A program made the position numbers and the translations under genes. The notes beneath the pieces were generated by a model that was given only the letters and a program-made list of their open reading frames with translations, made no database searches and was not told the origin of the DNA. Below, piece after piece: positions 41,495 to 50,387 of a DNA stretch of 64,000 nt. Position 1 is the first letter of the stretch. The number at the start of each line of letters is the position of its first letter. Source of the stretch: Novosphingobium sp. MD-1. Lineage in GTDB: Bacteria > Pseudomonadota > Alphaproteobacteria > Sphingomonadales > Sphingomonadaceae. Where the stretch lies: positions 1 through 64,000 of the forward strand of contig NZ_BBXA01000033.1 in the NCBI RefSeq assembly GCF_001014975.1, given 5' to 3'.

Positions 41495-43846
41495 TCAGAA
41501 ACGGGCGCGGAAACGGGCGCCCCACGTGCGGGGCGGCGCGATGTCCTGGCCGTTGTAGTTGGCGATGAACGGATACTGCTGCGTGCCGGTGTACACCGCC
41601 TTGTCGCCGATGTTCCGCACGAACAGCTGGACCGAGTACTTGTCCTCGGGCGAACGGTATGTGAGGCTGGCGTTCACCAGCGCATAGGCCGGCGCGCGCG
41701 CGTTCTCGACGAATTCGGCACTCAACCAGCGCGACGAGGCAAACGTCATGTCAGGCGCGAACTCGATCTTCGCGCCGTTGGCGAGATCGAAGGTGTGGGT
41801 ATAACCCACCGTGCCCGACCACTTCGGCGTGCGCGGCAACTGGAAGCCGTTGCAGTTGATGTTCCAGAAGCCGATCTGGGCGTTGCCACCGGTGATCGCC
41901 GTGACATCGCACGCTGTCGAGGCCGACGGATTGCCCGCCCTGTAGTTCCGGTAGCTGAATTCCTTGTACTTGCTCTCGGTGTACTCGATGCCCACCCGCA
42001 GGCTGTCGTTGGCGGTCGGACGCAGCGTCACGTCGGCGCTGACGCCCTTGGCCACGGCCTTGCCCGCGTTGAACAGCGAGGAAACCTGCGCGCCGCCGCG
42101 ATCGAGCTGCGAGAAGTTTTCCTGGCGGTTCTTGTAGTCCATCCAGAACAGTTCGAGGTTGAGCTGCAGCAGCCGGCCGAAGAAGCGGTTCTTCGCGCCG
42201 ATCGTATAGGCCGTCACGTCCTCGGGCTTGTAGGGATCGATGTCGGCGTTCGACTGGCCGCCCGACTTGAAGCCGGTGACCACGCTGCCGTAGATCATGC
42301 TCTGCGGCCCGGCATCGAATTCAAAGCCAGCCTTGTAATTGACCCGATGCGCCGAATAGGTGCCCCGCACGTTGGTGCCCGCCGCCGTCTTCAGTTCACA
42401 GCTGCCGCCGATCGCCGTGCCGCCATTCGGGCAGGCCAGGCTGCCCGCGATGGCATAGCGATAGCCATCGACGCTCTTGGTTTCGTCGGTGTAACGGATG
42501 CCGCCGGTCAGGCGGAAACGGTCGGTCAGCGAATAGGTCGCCTCAGCAAAGGCGGCGTAGGCGCGAGTGTTGAGCGTGGCCACGAAAGCCGTGTCGGACG
42601 CGCGGCCAAGGCGGACGGCGTTGAAGCTGTCCTGATCCTCGTTGAAGAAATAGCCGCCCAGCACCCATTTGAGCTTCTCGTTCGCATTGCCGAGACGGAC
42701 TTCAACCGTTTCCGCATCAGACGTGGAAGGCGCGCCGGTGAAGTAGTTGGTGGTGCTGAAATAGAGCGCCGGCATCACCAGCGAATCCAGCTTGACGTGC
42801 TGGTAGGCCGGGATGACGGTCAGCGTGGCCGGACCAAGATTCCATTCCAGATGTCCGTTGATGCCCCAGATATCGATGTTCTGGTAGGTCTTGCTGGTAT
42901 CGAGCGGATAGATGCCCGGAGGCGCGACAACCTTCGAGATCAGGCTGTTCAGCGTGCCATTGATCGATGTCCAGCGATCGGCGGGGATGATCGGCTGGCT
43001 GTTGGTCAGGCCCGGCGCGGTCGGCGCGGTCGGCTCATAGACCACCTTGCCGGGACCGCGCCCGCCGAGGTGCTGGTAGTTCAAGCCGAGGCGAAGGGTC
43101 AGATCCTCGGTCGGCTCCGCCTTCAGTTGCAAGCGGAACGAATGGTGCTTGTCGTCGTCGGTGCCGTCGCTGATATAACCGTTGCGCGAAACCCCCTGGA
43201 ACGCCGCGCGGATGGCGACCTTGTCGCCCAGTGGGATGTTCAGCGCGCCTTCGGCCGAGAAGCCGTTGTAGTTCTGGAAGCCGGCCGACATGTATCCTTC
43301 AAACACGCCCAGCTTGGGCTGCACAGGAAGGATATTCAGTGCGCCGCCGGTGGCGTTGCGGCCATAGAGCGTGCCCTGCGGCCCCTTGAGCACTTCGACG
43401 CGCTCCAGATCGTAGAACACGCCGGCCACGTACTGGCTGCGCGCGGCGAACACGCCGTCATAGTTCTGCGCAACGGCCGAGTTGCTGTAGGCGGTCGTCG
43501 AGAAATCGCCGGCGCCGCGGATGTATATCTGCAGCGAACTGCCGCCTTGCGTAATCTGCACGCCGGGCGAAAGCCGCGCGAGATCGGTGGCCTGCGCCAC
43601 ACCGGCACGCGCCAGCGTCTCGGCCGAAAGCACGTCGATCGAAACGGCGGCCTTCTGCGCGCTTTCCTGACGGAACTGCGCGGTAACGACGATTTCGCCG
43701 TCGGACGGTGCCGCTGCCTGATCTTCGGCACCCCCCGCTTCGGCCCCTGATTCCGCGGTCGCCGTTTCCGCCATGGCAGCCGTCGGCAGCAGCGCACAGG
43801 CTGCAGCGCTCAGCATGAATTTCGTGAAGCAATCGCGTCGACGCAT
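41495..43846 (-). CDS. TonB-dependent outer-membrane receptor
   Basis: A 783-residue TonB-dependent receptor. Signal peptide (MRRRDCFTKFMLSAAACALL, cleavage near AMA-ETA), TonB box-like GEIVVTAQFR, plug domain with ARLSPGVQITQGG and EVLKGPQGTLYGRNATGGALN, then a 22-strand barrel ending in GARFRARF. ATG 43846, with GGGAGGA upstream, is chosen because longer frames would begin within or beyond operator 4. In sphingomonads such receptors import aromatic and other plant compounds, so the island substrate is the likely cargo. Divergent from the carotenoid oxygenase gene. Confidence 0.93.
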   Translation of the reverse strand: MRRRDCFTKFMLSAAACALLPTAAMAETATAESGAEAGGAEDQAAAPSDGEIVVTAQFRQESAQKAAVSIDVLSAETLARAGVAQATDLARLSPGVQITQGGSSLQIYIRGAGDFSTTAYSNSAVAQNYDGVFAARSQYVAGVFYDLERVEVLKGPQGTLYGRNATGGALNILPVQPKLGVFEGYMSAGFQNYNGFSAEGALNIPLGDKVAIRAAFQGVSRNGYISDGTDDDKHHSFRLQLKAEPTEDLTLRLGLNYQHLGGRGPGKVVYEPTAPTAPGLTNSQPIIPADRWTSINGTLNSLISKVVAPPGIYPLDTSKTYQNIDIWGINGHLEWNLGPATLTVIPAYQHVKLDSLVMPALYFSTTNYFTGAPSTSDAETVEVRLGNANEKLKWVLGGYFFNEDQDSFNAVRLGRASDTAFVATLNTRAYAAFAEATYSLTDRFRLTGGIRYTDETKSVDGYRYAIAGSLACPNGGTAIGGSCELKTAAGTNVRGTYSAHRVNYKAGFEFDAGPQSMIYGSVVTGFKSGGQSNADIDPYKPEDVTAYTIGAKNRFFGRLLQLNLELFWMDYKNRQENFSQLDRGGAQVSSLFNAGKAVAKGVSADVTLRPTANDSLRVGIEYTESKYKEFSYRNYRAGNPSASTACDVTAITGGNAQIGFWNINCNGFQLPRTPKWSGTVGYTHTFDLANGAKIEFAPDMTFASSRWLSAEFVENARAPAYALVNASLTYRSPEDKYSVQLFVRNIGDKAVYTGTQQYPFIANYNGQDIAPPRTWGARFRARF

Positions 43847-43906
43847 CGATGTCCTCCCCTGATCGTCAGTTATCGGAACAAGTCCGGCAAGCCCTCCGAT
43901 GCAGAG

Positions 43907-43932
43907 GTTCTTCCAGACAGAACGACGTTCTT
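43907..43932 (-). promoter_or_regulatory. Island operator copy 4 (upstream of the TonB receptor gene)
   Basis: Read on the minus strand: AAGAAC, core GTCGTTCTGTCTGG, then AAGAAC. All three half-sites are perfect. It ends 60 nt upstream of the receptor ATG, supporting the 43846 start. Confidence 0.75.
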
Positions 43933-44069
43933 TTAATCCAGAATTGCGGTGCTTGTCAACGCATAGGGCCGGCACAGGCGGCCACCGTCTCTCGATCCTG
44001 TTCATCCGATTGATATTGAACGATTCAGGGATGCCGTTTTTGCGGCTTCACAGTCACTGGACAAAGGTC

Positions 44070-44095
44070 GATCCATCACATAGAACATCGTTCTG
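44070..44095 (-). promoter_or_regulatory. Island operator copy 5 (upstream of the carotenoid oxygenase gene)
   Basis: Perfect palindrome core AGAACATCGTTCT at 44082-44094. On the minus strand CAGAAC, GATGTTCTATGTGA, then a degenerate TGGATC. It is 76 nt upstream of the oxygenase ATG; the rest of 43847-44171 holds only promoter-type AT-rich sequence. Confidence 0.65.
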
Positions 44096-44171
44096 TTTTA
44101 TTGCTGCGTGGATCAGGCGCGGAGGCCCAGATTCGCACCAACGGCGCCACGCGGCCTCTGGGAGATGATGA

Positions 44172-45647
44172 ATGACGACTTTTCCTGACGTTCCCGCGTT
44201 CACCGGTTTCAACACGCCTTCCCGCGTCGAGGCGAATGTGCATGACCTCAACGTGGTCGGCACGATCCCCGCGGAAATGGACGGCGCGTTCTATCGCGTG
44301 CAGCCGGAACATCAGTTCCCGCCCAAGCTGGGCGACGACATCGCGTTCAACGGCGACGGCATGATCTCCATGTTCCGGTTCAAGGACGGCCGGGTGGATT
44401 TCACCCAGCGCTGGGCCAAGACCGACAAGTGGAAGCTTGAAAACGAAGCCGGGCGCGCGGTGTTCGGCGCCTATCGCAATCCGCTGACCGACGACGAAGC
44501 GGTGAAGGGCAAAATCCGCGGCACGGCGAACACCAATGCCTATATTCACGGTGGCCGGCTCTATGCGCTGAAGGAGGATTCCCCGGCCCTGGTGATGGAC
44601 GCCGTCACGCTCGAAACCGCCGGCTACACCGATTTCGATGGCAAGATGAAGGGCGAGACCTTCACCGCGCATCCCAAGACCGACCCCGCCACCGGCAATC
44701 TCTGCGGCTTCGGCTATGCCTCAAAGGGCATCCTCACCCGCGACATGGCCTACTACGAGATCAGCCCCCAAGGCGAGCTGCTCTACGATGTGTGGTTCGA
44801 AACACCCTACTACTGCATGATGCACGATTTCGCGATCACGCCGGACTACGCACTGTTCTCGGTCATGGGCATGACCAGCAACTGGGATCGCCTGAAAGCC
44901 GGCAAGCCGCATTTCGGCTTCGACACCTCTCTGCCGAGCTACCTTGCCGTGATGCCGCGCAAGCCCGGCACCACCGCCGCCGATATCCGCTGGTTCAAGG
45001 GCGGAAACTGCTTCACCGCGCACGTCATGAACGCGTTCCAGGAGGGCACCAGGCTGCACCTCGACCTGCCGGTAGCCGCCAACAACATGATGCCGTTCTT
45101 CCCCGACATCGACGACGCGCCGTTCGATCCCGTCGCCGGCAGCACGTTCCTGACGCGCTGGACGGTTGATCTCAGCCAGAACGAGGAAGAGTTCAAGGCC
45201 GTCCGCCTGTCCGATATGATCGGCGAATTCCCCAAGATCGACGATCGCTTCACCGGCCAGAAGAACCGCTATGGCTGGATGGTCGTGATCGATCCCAGCC
45301 AGCCGGTCGAGCTGAAGGGCGGCAGTGCCGGCGGCTGGGTGATGAACACACTAGGCTTCGTCGACCTCGAGACTGGCCAGGAACAGAAGTGGTGGGCCGG
45401 CCCCGTCTCCAGCATCCAGGAACCGTGCTTCGTGCCCCGTTCGCCCGACGCGGCGGAAGGCGACGGGTGGATCGTGATGGTGTGCAATCGCCTCGAAACC
45501 CGCAGCAGCGACCTGCTGATCTTCGACGCCACCGAAATCGCCAAAGGCCCGATCGCCACGATCAACATTCCCGTGCGCCTGCGCTTCGGCCTGCACGGCA
45601 ACTGGGCGGATGCGGCGCAGATCCACACCCTCAGCGAAGCAGCCTGA
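44172..45647 (+). CDS. Carotenoid-cleavage-family oxygenase, lignostilbene/isoeugenol type
   Basis: A 491-residue RPE65-family non-haem iron oxygenase. Four iron-binding histidines are visible: H167 (FTAHPKTD), H218 (MMHDFAIT), H284 (CFTAHVMNAF) and H475 (GLHGNW). Length and the HGNW ending fit bacterial lignostilbene dioxygenases, which split the central double bond of 4-hydroxystilbenes into two aromatic aldehydes; isoeugenol monooxygenase is a close relative. Neighbouring aldehyde dehydrogenases and LigW fit aldehyde products. GGGAGA precedes ATG 44172; transcription ends at a good terminator at 45671. Confidence 0.9.
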   Translation: MTTFPDVPAFTGFNTPSRVEANVHDLNVVGTIPAEMDGAFYRVQPEHQFPPKLGDDIAFNGDGMISMFRFKDGRVDFTQRWAKTDKWKLENEAGRAVFGAYRNPLTDDEAVKGKIRGTANTNAYIHGGRLYALKEDSPALVMDAVTLETAGYTDFDGKMKGETFTAHPKTDPATGNLCGFGYASKGILTRDMAYYEISPQGELLYDVWFETPYYCMMHDFAITPDYALFSVMGMTSNWDRLKAGKPHFGFDTSLPSYLAVMPRKPGTTAADIRWFKGGNCFTAHVMNAFQEGTRLHLDLPVAANNMMPFFPDIDDAPFDPVAGSTFLTRWTVDLSQNEEEFKAVRLSDMIGEFPKIDDRFTGQKNRYGWMVVIDPSQPVELKGGSAGGWVMNTLGFVDLETGQEQKWWAGPVSSIQEPCFVPRSPDAAEGDGWIVMVCNRLETRSSDLLIFDATEIAKGPIATINIPVRLRFGLHGNWADAAQIHTLSEAA

Positions 45648-45670
45648 CCACGCTCCGCCGGAAACAGAAA

Positions 45671-45706
45671 GGCCCGGGAAGTTCGCTTCCCGAGCTTTCT
45701 TCTTTT
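45671..45706 (+). terminator. Intrinsic terminator after the carotenoid oxygenase gene
   Basis: Stem CGGGAAG / CTTCCCG with a TTCG tetraloop (45675-45692), followed by a T-rich run TTTCTTCTTTT. It lies 24 nt past the stop, between convergent units. Confidence 0.8.
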
Positions 45707-45727
45707 CGATTCTCCAGTCTGCTGCAG

Positions 45728-46390
45728 TCAGGGCTTTGCGGCCAATCCGTGGCCGATCATGTCCGCCAGAATGTCCGCCGCCTCGCTCCAGTCGATCGAC
45801 GCGAGATCGAACCCCATGATTCCCGCGAGCCGCTCGCCATGCGCCTGCGGATACATATAGGCGCCCAGCACCACGTTCATCGCCAGGAAAAAGCGCTTTT
45901 CGTCCAGTTGCGGCAGCGCGCGGCGTAGCAAGGCGATCAGGCGCGCGCGGACCGGTGCGGCCAACGGGCGCGTGATGCCACGCGCCTCGTCAGACGGATC
46001 GAGCAGCGCCATGCAATAGACGCGATGGCTCTTGCGCAAGGCGGCCTCTTCCCGCGCCAGCGCGGCGCCGAAGAATGCGGCGACGATCGCGCGGACGGTG
46101 ATGTCCCCGCTCGCCTCGATGGCGTCGAAGCCGGCGTTCTGCGCGGCGTGGATGGGGTCGAAGTGCCGCTTGAACACTTCCTCGAACAAATGGCGCTTGC
46201 TGCTCCAGTTCCGGCTCAGCGATGCGAGGCTGGTCCCTGCCTGCGCGGCGATCGCCCGGATCGTGCAGCGGTCATAGCCATTGGCGATGAACTGGTCATC
46301 GGCCGCTTCGAGAAAACGCTGGCGGCTGGAGCTTTCACGCGGGGCCTCGTCCGTTGCGGCCTCGATGGCGCGGAGCGGCTCTTCAGACAT
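45728..46390 (-). CDS. TetR-family transcriptional regulator
   Basis: A 220-residue TetR-type regulator. The helix-turn-helix is FLEAADDQFIANGYDRCTIRAIAAQAGTSLASLSRNW (seen as the usual N-terminal block), followed by KRHLFEEVFKRHF and a helical ligand domain ending LADMIGHGLAAKP. It overlaps the 3' end of the flavin reductase gene by 8 nt (ATG 46390; ATG 46408 possible). It may respond to the HpaB substrate; no TetR operator could be identified. Confidence 0.87.
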   Translation of the reverse strand: MSEEPLRAIEAATDEAPRESSSRQRFLEAADDQFIANGYDRCTIRAIAAQAGTSLASLSRNWSSKRHLFEEVFKRHFDPIHAAQNAGFDAIEASGDITVRAIVAAFFGAALAREEAALRKSHRVYCMALLDPSDEARGITRPLAAPVRARLIALLRRALPQLDEKRFFLAMNVVLGAYMYPQAHGERLAGIMGFDLASIDWSEAADILADMIGHGLAAKP

Positions 46391-46904
46391 CGAAGCCAAC
46401 CCGGCCATAGCGCCCGTCCAGATATGTCAGCGGCACGGTATCATCCCCCAGCATCACGCGCTCCACCAGGCCTTTCACGATGGTATGGCTGCCGAAGGCC
46501 TCTGCCTGATCGACGGCGCAGATGATAGTGGCGACGGAGGCCGACACAACCGGCACACCCCGCTCCATCCGCCAGGGCATCGTCGCGAAACGCTGGTCGG
46601 CCGGCGTCGAGACGAACGTCTGGCAGCCTTCGCGCTGCTCCCATGCCAGAATGTTGACGGCGAACGCCCCCTGCGCCAGCAGCGGCGCGCACAGCGACGC
46701 GCCGGTATTGATCGCCAGCAGCATCGACGGCGGCTCCATGCTCAGCGACATGAACGCGGTCATGGCGATGCCATAGGGCGTTCCGGCCGCATCCGCCGTG
46801 GTGACCAGCGCCACCCCGCTGGCCAGGCGCCGCATCGCGCCCTTGAACAAGGCGTCGAGCGGCGGTTGCGCCGAGACGTTGGCGTGCGATGTCGTGACAG
46901 TCAT
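46383..46904 (-). CDS. Flavin reductase (HpaC-like) for the HpaB-type hydroxylase
   Basis: A 173-residue flavin reductase-like FMN-binding protein. Typical blocks: MRRLASGVALVTTADAAGTPYGIAMTAFMSLSMEPPSMLLAI (in pieces), FAVNILAWEQ and a C-terminal PLTYLDGRYGRV. It should supply reduced FAD to the adjacent HpaB-type monooxygenase. ATG 46904 with GGGGAAC upstream is preferred to 46964. Middle gene of a three-gene operon. Confidence 0.9.
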   Translation of the reverse strand: MTVTTSHANVSAQPPLDALFKGAMRRLASGVALVTTADAAGTPYGIAMTAFMSLSMEPPSMLLAINTGASLCAPLLAQGAFAVNILAWEQREGCQTFVSTPADQRFATMPWRMERGVPVVSASVATIICAVDQAEAFGSHTIVKGLVERVMLGDDTVPLTYLDGRYGRVGFDV

Positions 46905-46980
46905 GGTGCGTTCCCCAAAACAGGAAGCGGCCGCCCGTTGCCCGGCGGCCGCTTCCGATGGCATGACGGAGATGCTCCGA

Positions 46981-48429
46981 TCAGCCCGGCAGGATGCCGG
47001 ACTTCTGCATGAACTCCTGCACCTGGTTCCATTCGTAGTCGCGCTGCGCGATCATGTGGTCGCCAATGCGCGCGCGCGTCTGGCTGGTCAGGTAGAACAT
47101 TTCGTACAGTTCGATACGGCTGCCCAGCGCCGAACCGGCGAAATCCCAGGCCATTCGCATGATCCGTGCGCGCTCCTCGGCGGCGATGCCGTTGGAGCCG
47201 GGCAGATACTTGCGCAGCAAGTCGCCGATCTCGGGATTATCGAACAGCGCCAGCGAAGGCGTGCACAGCAGGTTGTGCGAACCGATCGCGCGAATGATCT
47301 GGTTCACGCGCGTCATCCAGCCTGGCATTACGCAGCGCAGCACCGACAGGTCGCGGTGCGGGAAGAACGCGCCTGCGCCCCAGTCGTGGGCCCGTTCTTC
47401 GGCGGCATGGATGATCGAGCGGGTCATCGACAGGTACGAATAGATCTCGCCCAACTGCACCGCCACGTCGGGCGCATGCAGACTGTTGGTGACTTTGGCG
47501 ATGCTGCTGCACAGGTCATAGGCAAATTCAAGCTTCACCATCGCGCGGATGGCCGTCTGCTGCAGCGTGTTGCCCGGCGAGACGCCCTGGTTCAGCGTGT
47601 TATAGACCGTGAGGTCGCCATCGCAGAACAGCCGCTCGTAGGGCACTTCCACATCGTCGAAGATCACGAACGAATCCTGCTCGTCGAAGCGCGATGAGAA
47701 CGGGGCGTCGGCCACGCTGCGATCGACGCCATAGTGATCGCGGCAGATCTGGATCACGCCCTTGGTGCTGACCGGGATCGAGAAGATCAGCGCATACTGT
47801 TCCGCGCCCGAAGGGATCGGGGCCGAGGAATAGACGTAAAGCTCGTCGGCAATCGGGCCGAGCGTCGCCAGCACCTTGCCGCCCCGCACGATCACGCCGT
47901 TTTCATTGCGGCCGACTACGCGCAGCGTCAGGTCAGAGTTCATCCCCGCCAGCGGCGGCGCGCCCTTGTCGATATTCGCGTGAACGATGGTGTGCGTCAT
48001 CGAAAGATCGCCGTCGATGACTTCGCGATGGAAGTTCTTCAGCCGCTCATACCCCTCGGGCTTGCCCTTCGCCCATATGTCCGCGCGCGCGGTGTGACCC
48101 GCCAGCACGACGTTCACATAGTCGGGCGTGCGACCGAGCATGCCGTTGGAATAGCGCGCCAGTCGCTCCAGACCACGATGGCGCACCATCAGGTCTTCCT
48201 TCGACTTGGGCAGCATCAGGCTGACGTTCATCTTCTCGCCGGGGCGTTCCGGATCGTCGATGAGGCATTCGTCAGCGTATTCGTTCTGCCAATCGAAATA
48301 GCCGGCCATGCCGTTCAGCGAGCCCGCCAGCAACGGGTCTTCCGCGACGCTGACCTTGCCTTCGCCGAGCCAAACCACCCGGCCGTCATTCAAGCCTGCC
48401 TTGTACTGGTCGCCAGTCCGGACTGCCAT
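46981..48429 (-). CDS. HpaB-type FADH2-dependent phenol monooxygenase
   Basis: A 482-residue 4-hydroxyphenylacetate 3-hydroxylase family protein. Features: YKAGLNDGRVVWLGEGKV at the N-terminus, HANIDKGAPPLAGMNSDLTLRVV, the acyl-CoA-dehydrogenase-like body with DEQDSFVIFDDVEVPYERLF, and C-terminal GSRIELYEMFYLTSQ. This family ortho-hydroxylates phenols (4-hydroxyphenylacetate, coumarate, halophenols) with FADH2 from a reductase, here the downstream gene. ATG 48429 with GGGAGAAGAGG upstream is chosen. Divergent from a VAO-type gene across two operator copies. Confidence 0.9.
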   Translation of the reverse strand: MAVRTGDQYKAGLNDGRVVWLGEGKVSVAEDPLLAGSLNGMAGYFDWQNEYADECLIDDPERPGEKMNVSLMLPKSKEDLMVRHRGLERLARYSNGMLGRTPDYVNVVLAGHTARADIWAKGKPEGYERLKNFHREVIDGDLSMTHTIVHANIDKGAPPLAGMNSDLTLRVVGRNENGVIVRGGKVLATLGPIADELYVYSSAPIPSGAEQYALIFSIPVSTKGVIQICRDHYGVDRSVADAPFSSRFDEQDSFVIFDDVEVPYERLFCDGDLTVYNTLNQGVSPGNTLQQTAIRAMVKLEFAYDLCSSIAKVTNSLHAPDVAVQLGEIYSYLSMTRSIIHAAEERAHDWGAGAFFPHRDLSVLRCVMPGWMTRVNQIIRAIGSHNLLCTPSLALFDNPEIGDLLRKYLPGSNGIAAEERARIMRMAWDFAGSALGSRIELYEMFYLTSQTRARIGDHMIAQRDYEWNQVQEFMQKSGILPG

Positions 48430-48487
48430 AGCCTCTTCTCCCCAATCGAAAACACATGTATTCACGAATCAACTGGCTAGATGCAAA

Positions 48488-48513
48488 TGAAACGTCATTC
48501 TGTCAATCAGAAC
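48488..48513 (+). promoter_or_regulatory. Island operator copy 6 (upstream of the HpaB-type gene)
   Basis: TGAAAC, core GTCATTCTGTCAAT, then CAGAAC. A TTGACA on the minus strand lies within it, so it probably overlaps the hydroxylase-operon promoter. It is 59 nt upstream of that ATG. Confidence 0.65.
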
Positions 48514-48550
48514 TTTGGCATTGACCAATGCAGGCGGCGAGAGGTAAAAA

Positions 48551-48576
48551 TAGAATGTTATTTTTCATAACAGAAT
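48551..48576 (+). promoter_or_regulatory. Island operator copy 7 (upstream of the first VAO-type gene)
   Basis: TAGAAT, 14 nt (GTTATTTTTCATAA), then CAGAAT. Outer half-sites and spacing match copies 1 and 9; the middle half-site is weak. TTGACC (48521) with TAAAAA (48545) is a possible promoter overlapping its left edge. Confidence 0.55.
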
Positions 48577-48638
48577 GCGTCCGCGCCCGGCTCCGGCGAA
48601 ACCGGCCCCGGCCGTAAAACCCACGGGAGATGCGATCC

Positions 48639-50198
48639 ATGCCCATGCAAGCCGTTCCTGCCGTCACGCCCTCCCCCGCGCTGATCGAACGCGCGGCCGA
48701 CCGCTTCACGCAACTGCTGGGAACCGATGCGGTCCATCGCGAAGGTCGCAATCTCGCCGAATTCCGCGATCCGTTCGAAGGCCCCGCGGCGACGGCACAC
48801 CAGCCATCTTTCGTCATCCAGCCGGAAACGGTGGAACAGGTGCAGGCGGCCGTGCAGATCGCCGCCGAACTGGGCGTCCACCTTTGGACATCATCGATGG
48901 GCCGCAACTTCGGCTACGGCGGATCGGCGCCTGCCGTCAGCGGCGGCATCGTGCTCAACCTGCGCCGGATGAACCGCATCCTCGACATCGATGCGAAGCA
49001 GGGCTTCGCGCTGATCGAACCAGGCGTCACCTTTCACCGGCTTTACGAGGAACTGCGCGCGCAGGACGCCCCGCTGATGATGTCGGTTCCCGATCTCGGA
49101 TGGGGCAGCATCATCGGCAATGCGCTCGAACACGGCTACGGCTACAACGTCCACGGCGATCATGCCTCGGCGCTGTGCGGGTTGGAGGCTGTGCTGGCCG
49201 ACGGCACGCTGCTGCGCACCGGTCAAGGCGCGATCAGCAACAGCCCGGTGTGGTCATGTCATCGACGCGGCTTTGGTCCTTCGCTCGATGAACTGTTCAA
49301 GCAATCGAACTTCGGCGTGGTCACCAAGGCCGGCCTGTGGCTGATGCCGCGCCCGGAAACGATCGTCACCGGCACCGTCCGCTGCGAGGGTGACGGCGAT
49401 ATCGTGCCGATGATCGACATGCTGCGCCGACTGATGCACGAAGGTGTGCTGCAAGGCGTGCCCATGATCGTCGGCACGCCCGCCGATACCGAAAGCGAGG
49501 AAGCCGGCAACGGCGCCTTCACCATGCGCAACCTGCGGCAGGTACTGCGCCCGGGCCGCTGGAACGCGCGCATCGGCCTCTATGGCCCCGCCCGCATGGT
49601 CGAAGCGCGGCGCGCCCTTCTGGAAGAAGCCTGCGCCACCCTGCCCGGCGCGGTACTGGAACTGCGCACTTATTCCGGCGAGGCCGGCCCGGACGAGGTG
49701 GAACCGCGGGACCTGATTTCGGCGGGCATTCCCAATCAAGTCCTGCTCGAACGCCTGCACGGCATTTTCGGCCCGCGCATCGGCCACATGGATTTCTCGC
49801 CGGTCCTGCCCTTTACCGGTGAAGCGGCGCTGAAAGCCGAAGCGCTGGTGCGCGAAACGCTGGACCGGTACGGACTGGTCGGCCCGTTCGGCCTGCTGCT
49901 GACCGGCCGCAGCATGGTCAGCGCCAGCATGATCCTGTTTGACACCGCGGATGCCGAACAGGTGGAAACCACCCGCAACGCGGTGCGCGAGATGTACGAT
50001 CGCGCCGCCGAGTGGGGCTGCACCGGCTATCGCGCGCACGTTTCGCTGGTCGACCACGTCGCCGCAAAGTTCGATTTCAACGATCACGCGCTCGGTAAGA
50101 TCTACGCGCGGCTGAAGCAGGCGTTCGATCCGGCAGGTATCCTTTCGCCGGGCAACCACGGCATCTGGCCCGCCGGCCAGTCATCACGCGATGGCTGA
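48639..50198 (+). CDS. VAO/PCMH-family FAD-dependent phenol oxidase (first copy)
   Basis: A 519-residue FAD-linked oxidoreductase of the vanillyl-alcohol oxidase/p-cresol methylhydroxylase family. PP-loop region SSMGRNFGYGGSAP, then GWGSIIGNALEHGYGYNVHGDH, VLADGTLLRTG, KQSNFGVVTKAGLWLMP, and a C-terminal cap ending FDPAGILSPGNHGIW. The family oxidises para-alkylphenols through quinone methides. No signal peptide is visible and no cytochrome gene follows, so it may be an O2-using oxidase, unlike the second copy. ATG 48639 has GGGAGA 8 nt upstream. Confidence 0.88.
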   Translation: MPMQAVPAVTPSPALIERAADRFTQLLGTDAVHREGRNLAEFRDPFEGPAATAHQPSFVIQPETVEQVQAAVQIAAELGVHLWTSSMGRNFGYGGSAPAVSGGIVLNLRRMNRILDIDAKQGFALIEPGVTFHRLYEELRAQDAPLMMSVPDLGWGSIIGNALEHGYGYNVHGDHASALCGLEAVLADGTLLRTGQGAISNSPVWSCHRRGFGPSLDELFKQSNFGVVTKAGLWLMPRPETIVTGTVRCEGDGDIVPMIDMLRRLMHEGVLQGVPMIVGTPADTESEEAGNGAFTMRNLRQVLRPGRWNARIGLYGPARMVEARRALLEEACATLPGAVLELRTYSGEAGPDEVEPRDLISAGIPNQVLLERLHGIFGPRIGHMDFSPVLPFTGEAALKAEALVRETLDRYGLVGPFGLLLTGRSMVSASMILFDTADAEQVETTRNAVREMYDRAAEWGCTGYRAHVSLVDHVAAKFDFNDHALGKIYARLKQAFDPAGILSPGNHGIWPAGQSSRDG

Positions 50199-50221
50199 CC
50201 GGCCATGTCCCCTGTCGGCGG

Positions 50222-50250
50222 AACTCCGGCCCCTGCGTCGGAGCCTTTTG
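50222..50250 (+). terminator. Possible weak terminator after the first VAO-type gene
   Basis: CTCCG and CGGAG pair around a 9-nt loop, followed by CCTTTTG. Short stem and short T-run. Confidence 0.35.
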
Positions 50251-50288
50251 CCTCCAGTCGGATTGACTCGTCTGCGCACTAAAAATAA

Positions 50289-50314
50289 AAGAACGATGTT
50301 CTGTATGAAAGAAC
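50289..50314 (+). promoter_or_regulatory. Island operator copy 8 (upstream of the MFS transporter gene)
   Basis: AAGAAC, core GATGTTCTGTATGA, then AAGAAC: three perfect half-sites. TTGACT (50263) and TAAAAG (50286), 17 nt apart, form a likely promoter whose -10 touches the operator. Confidence 0.75.
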
Positions 50315-50387
50315 GATCTGCACGACGGATCGTCGGAGACATCACGACCGGCGCGCCACCAGGGCGTCACACGGTGACGAGGAGACA

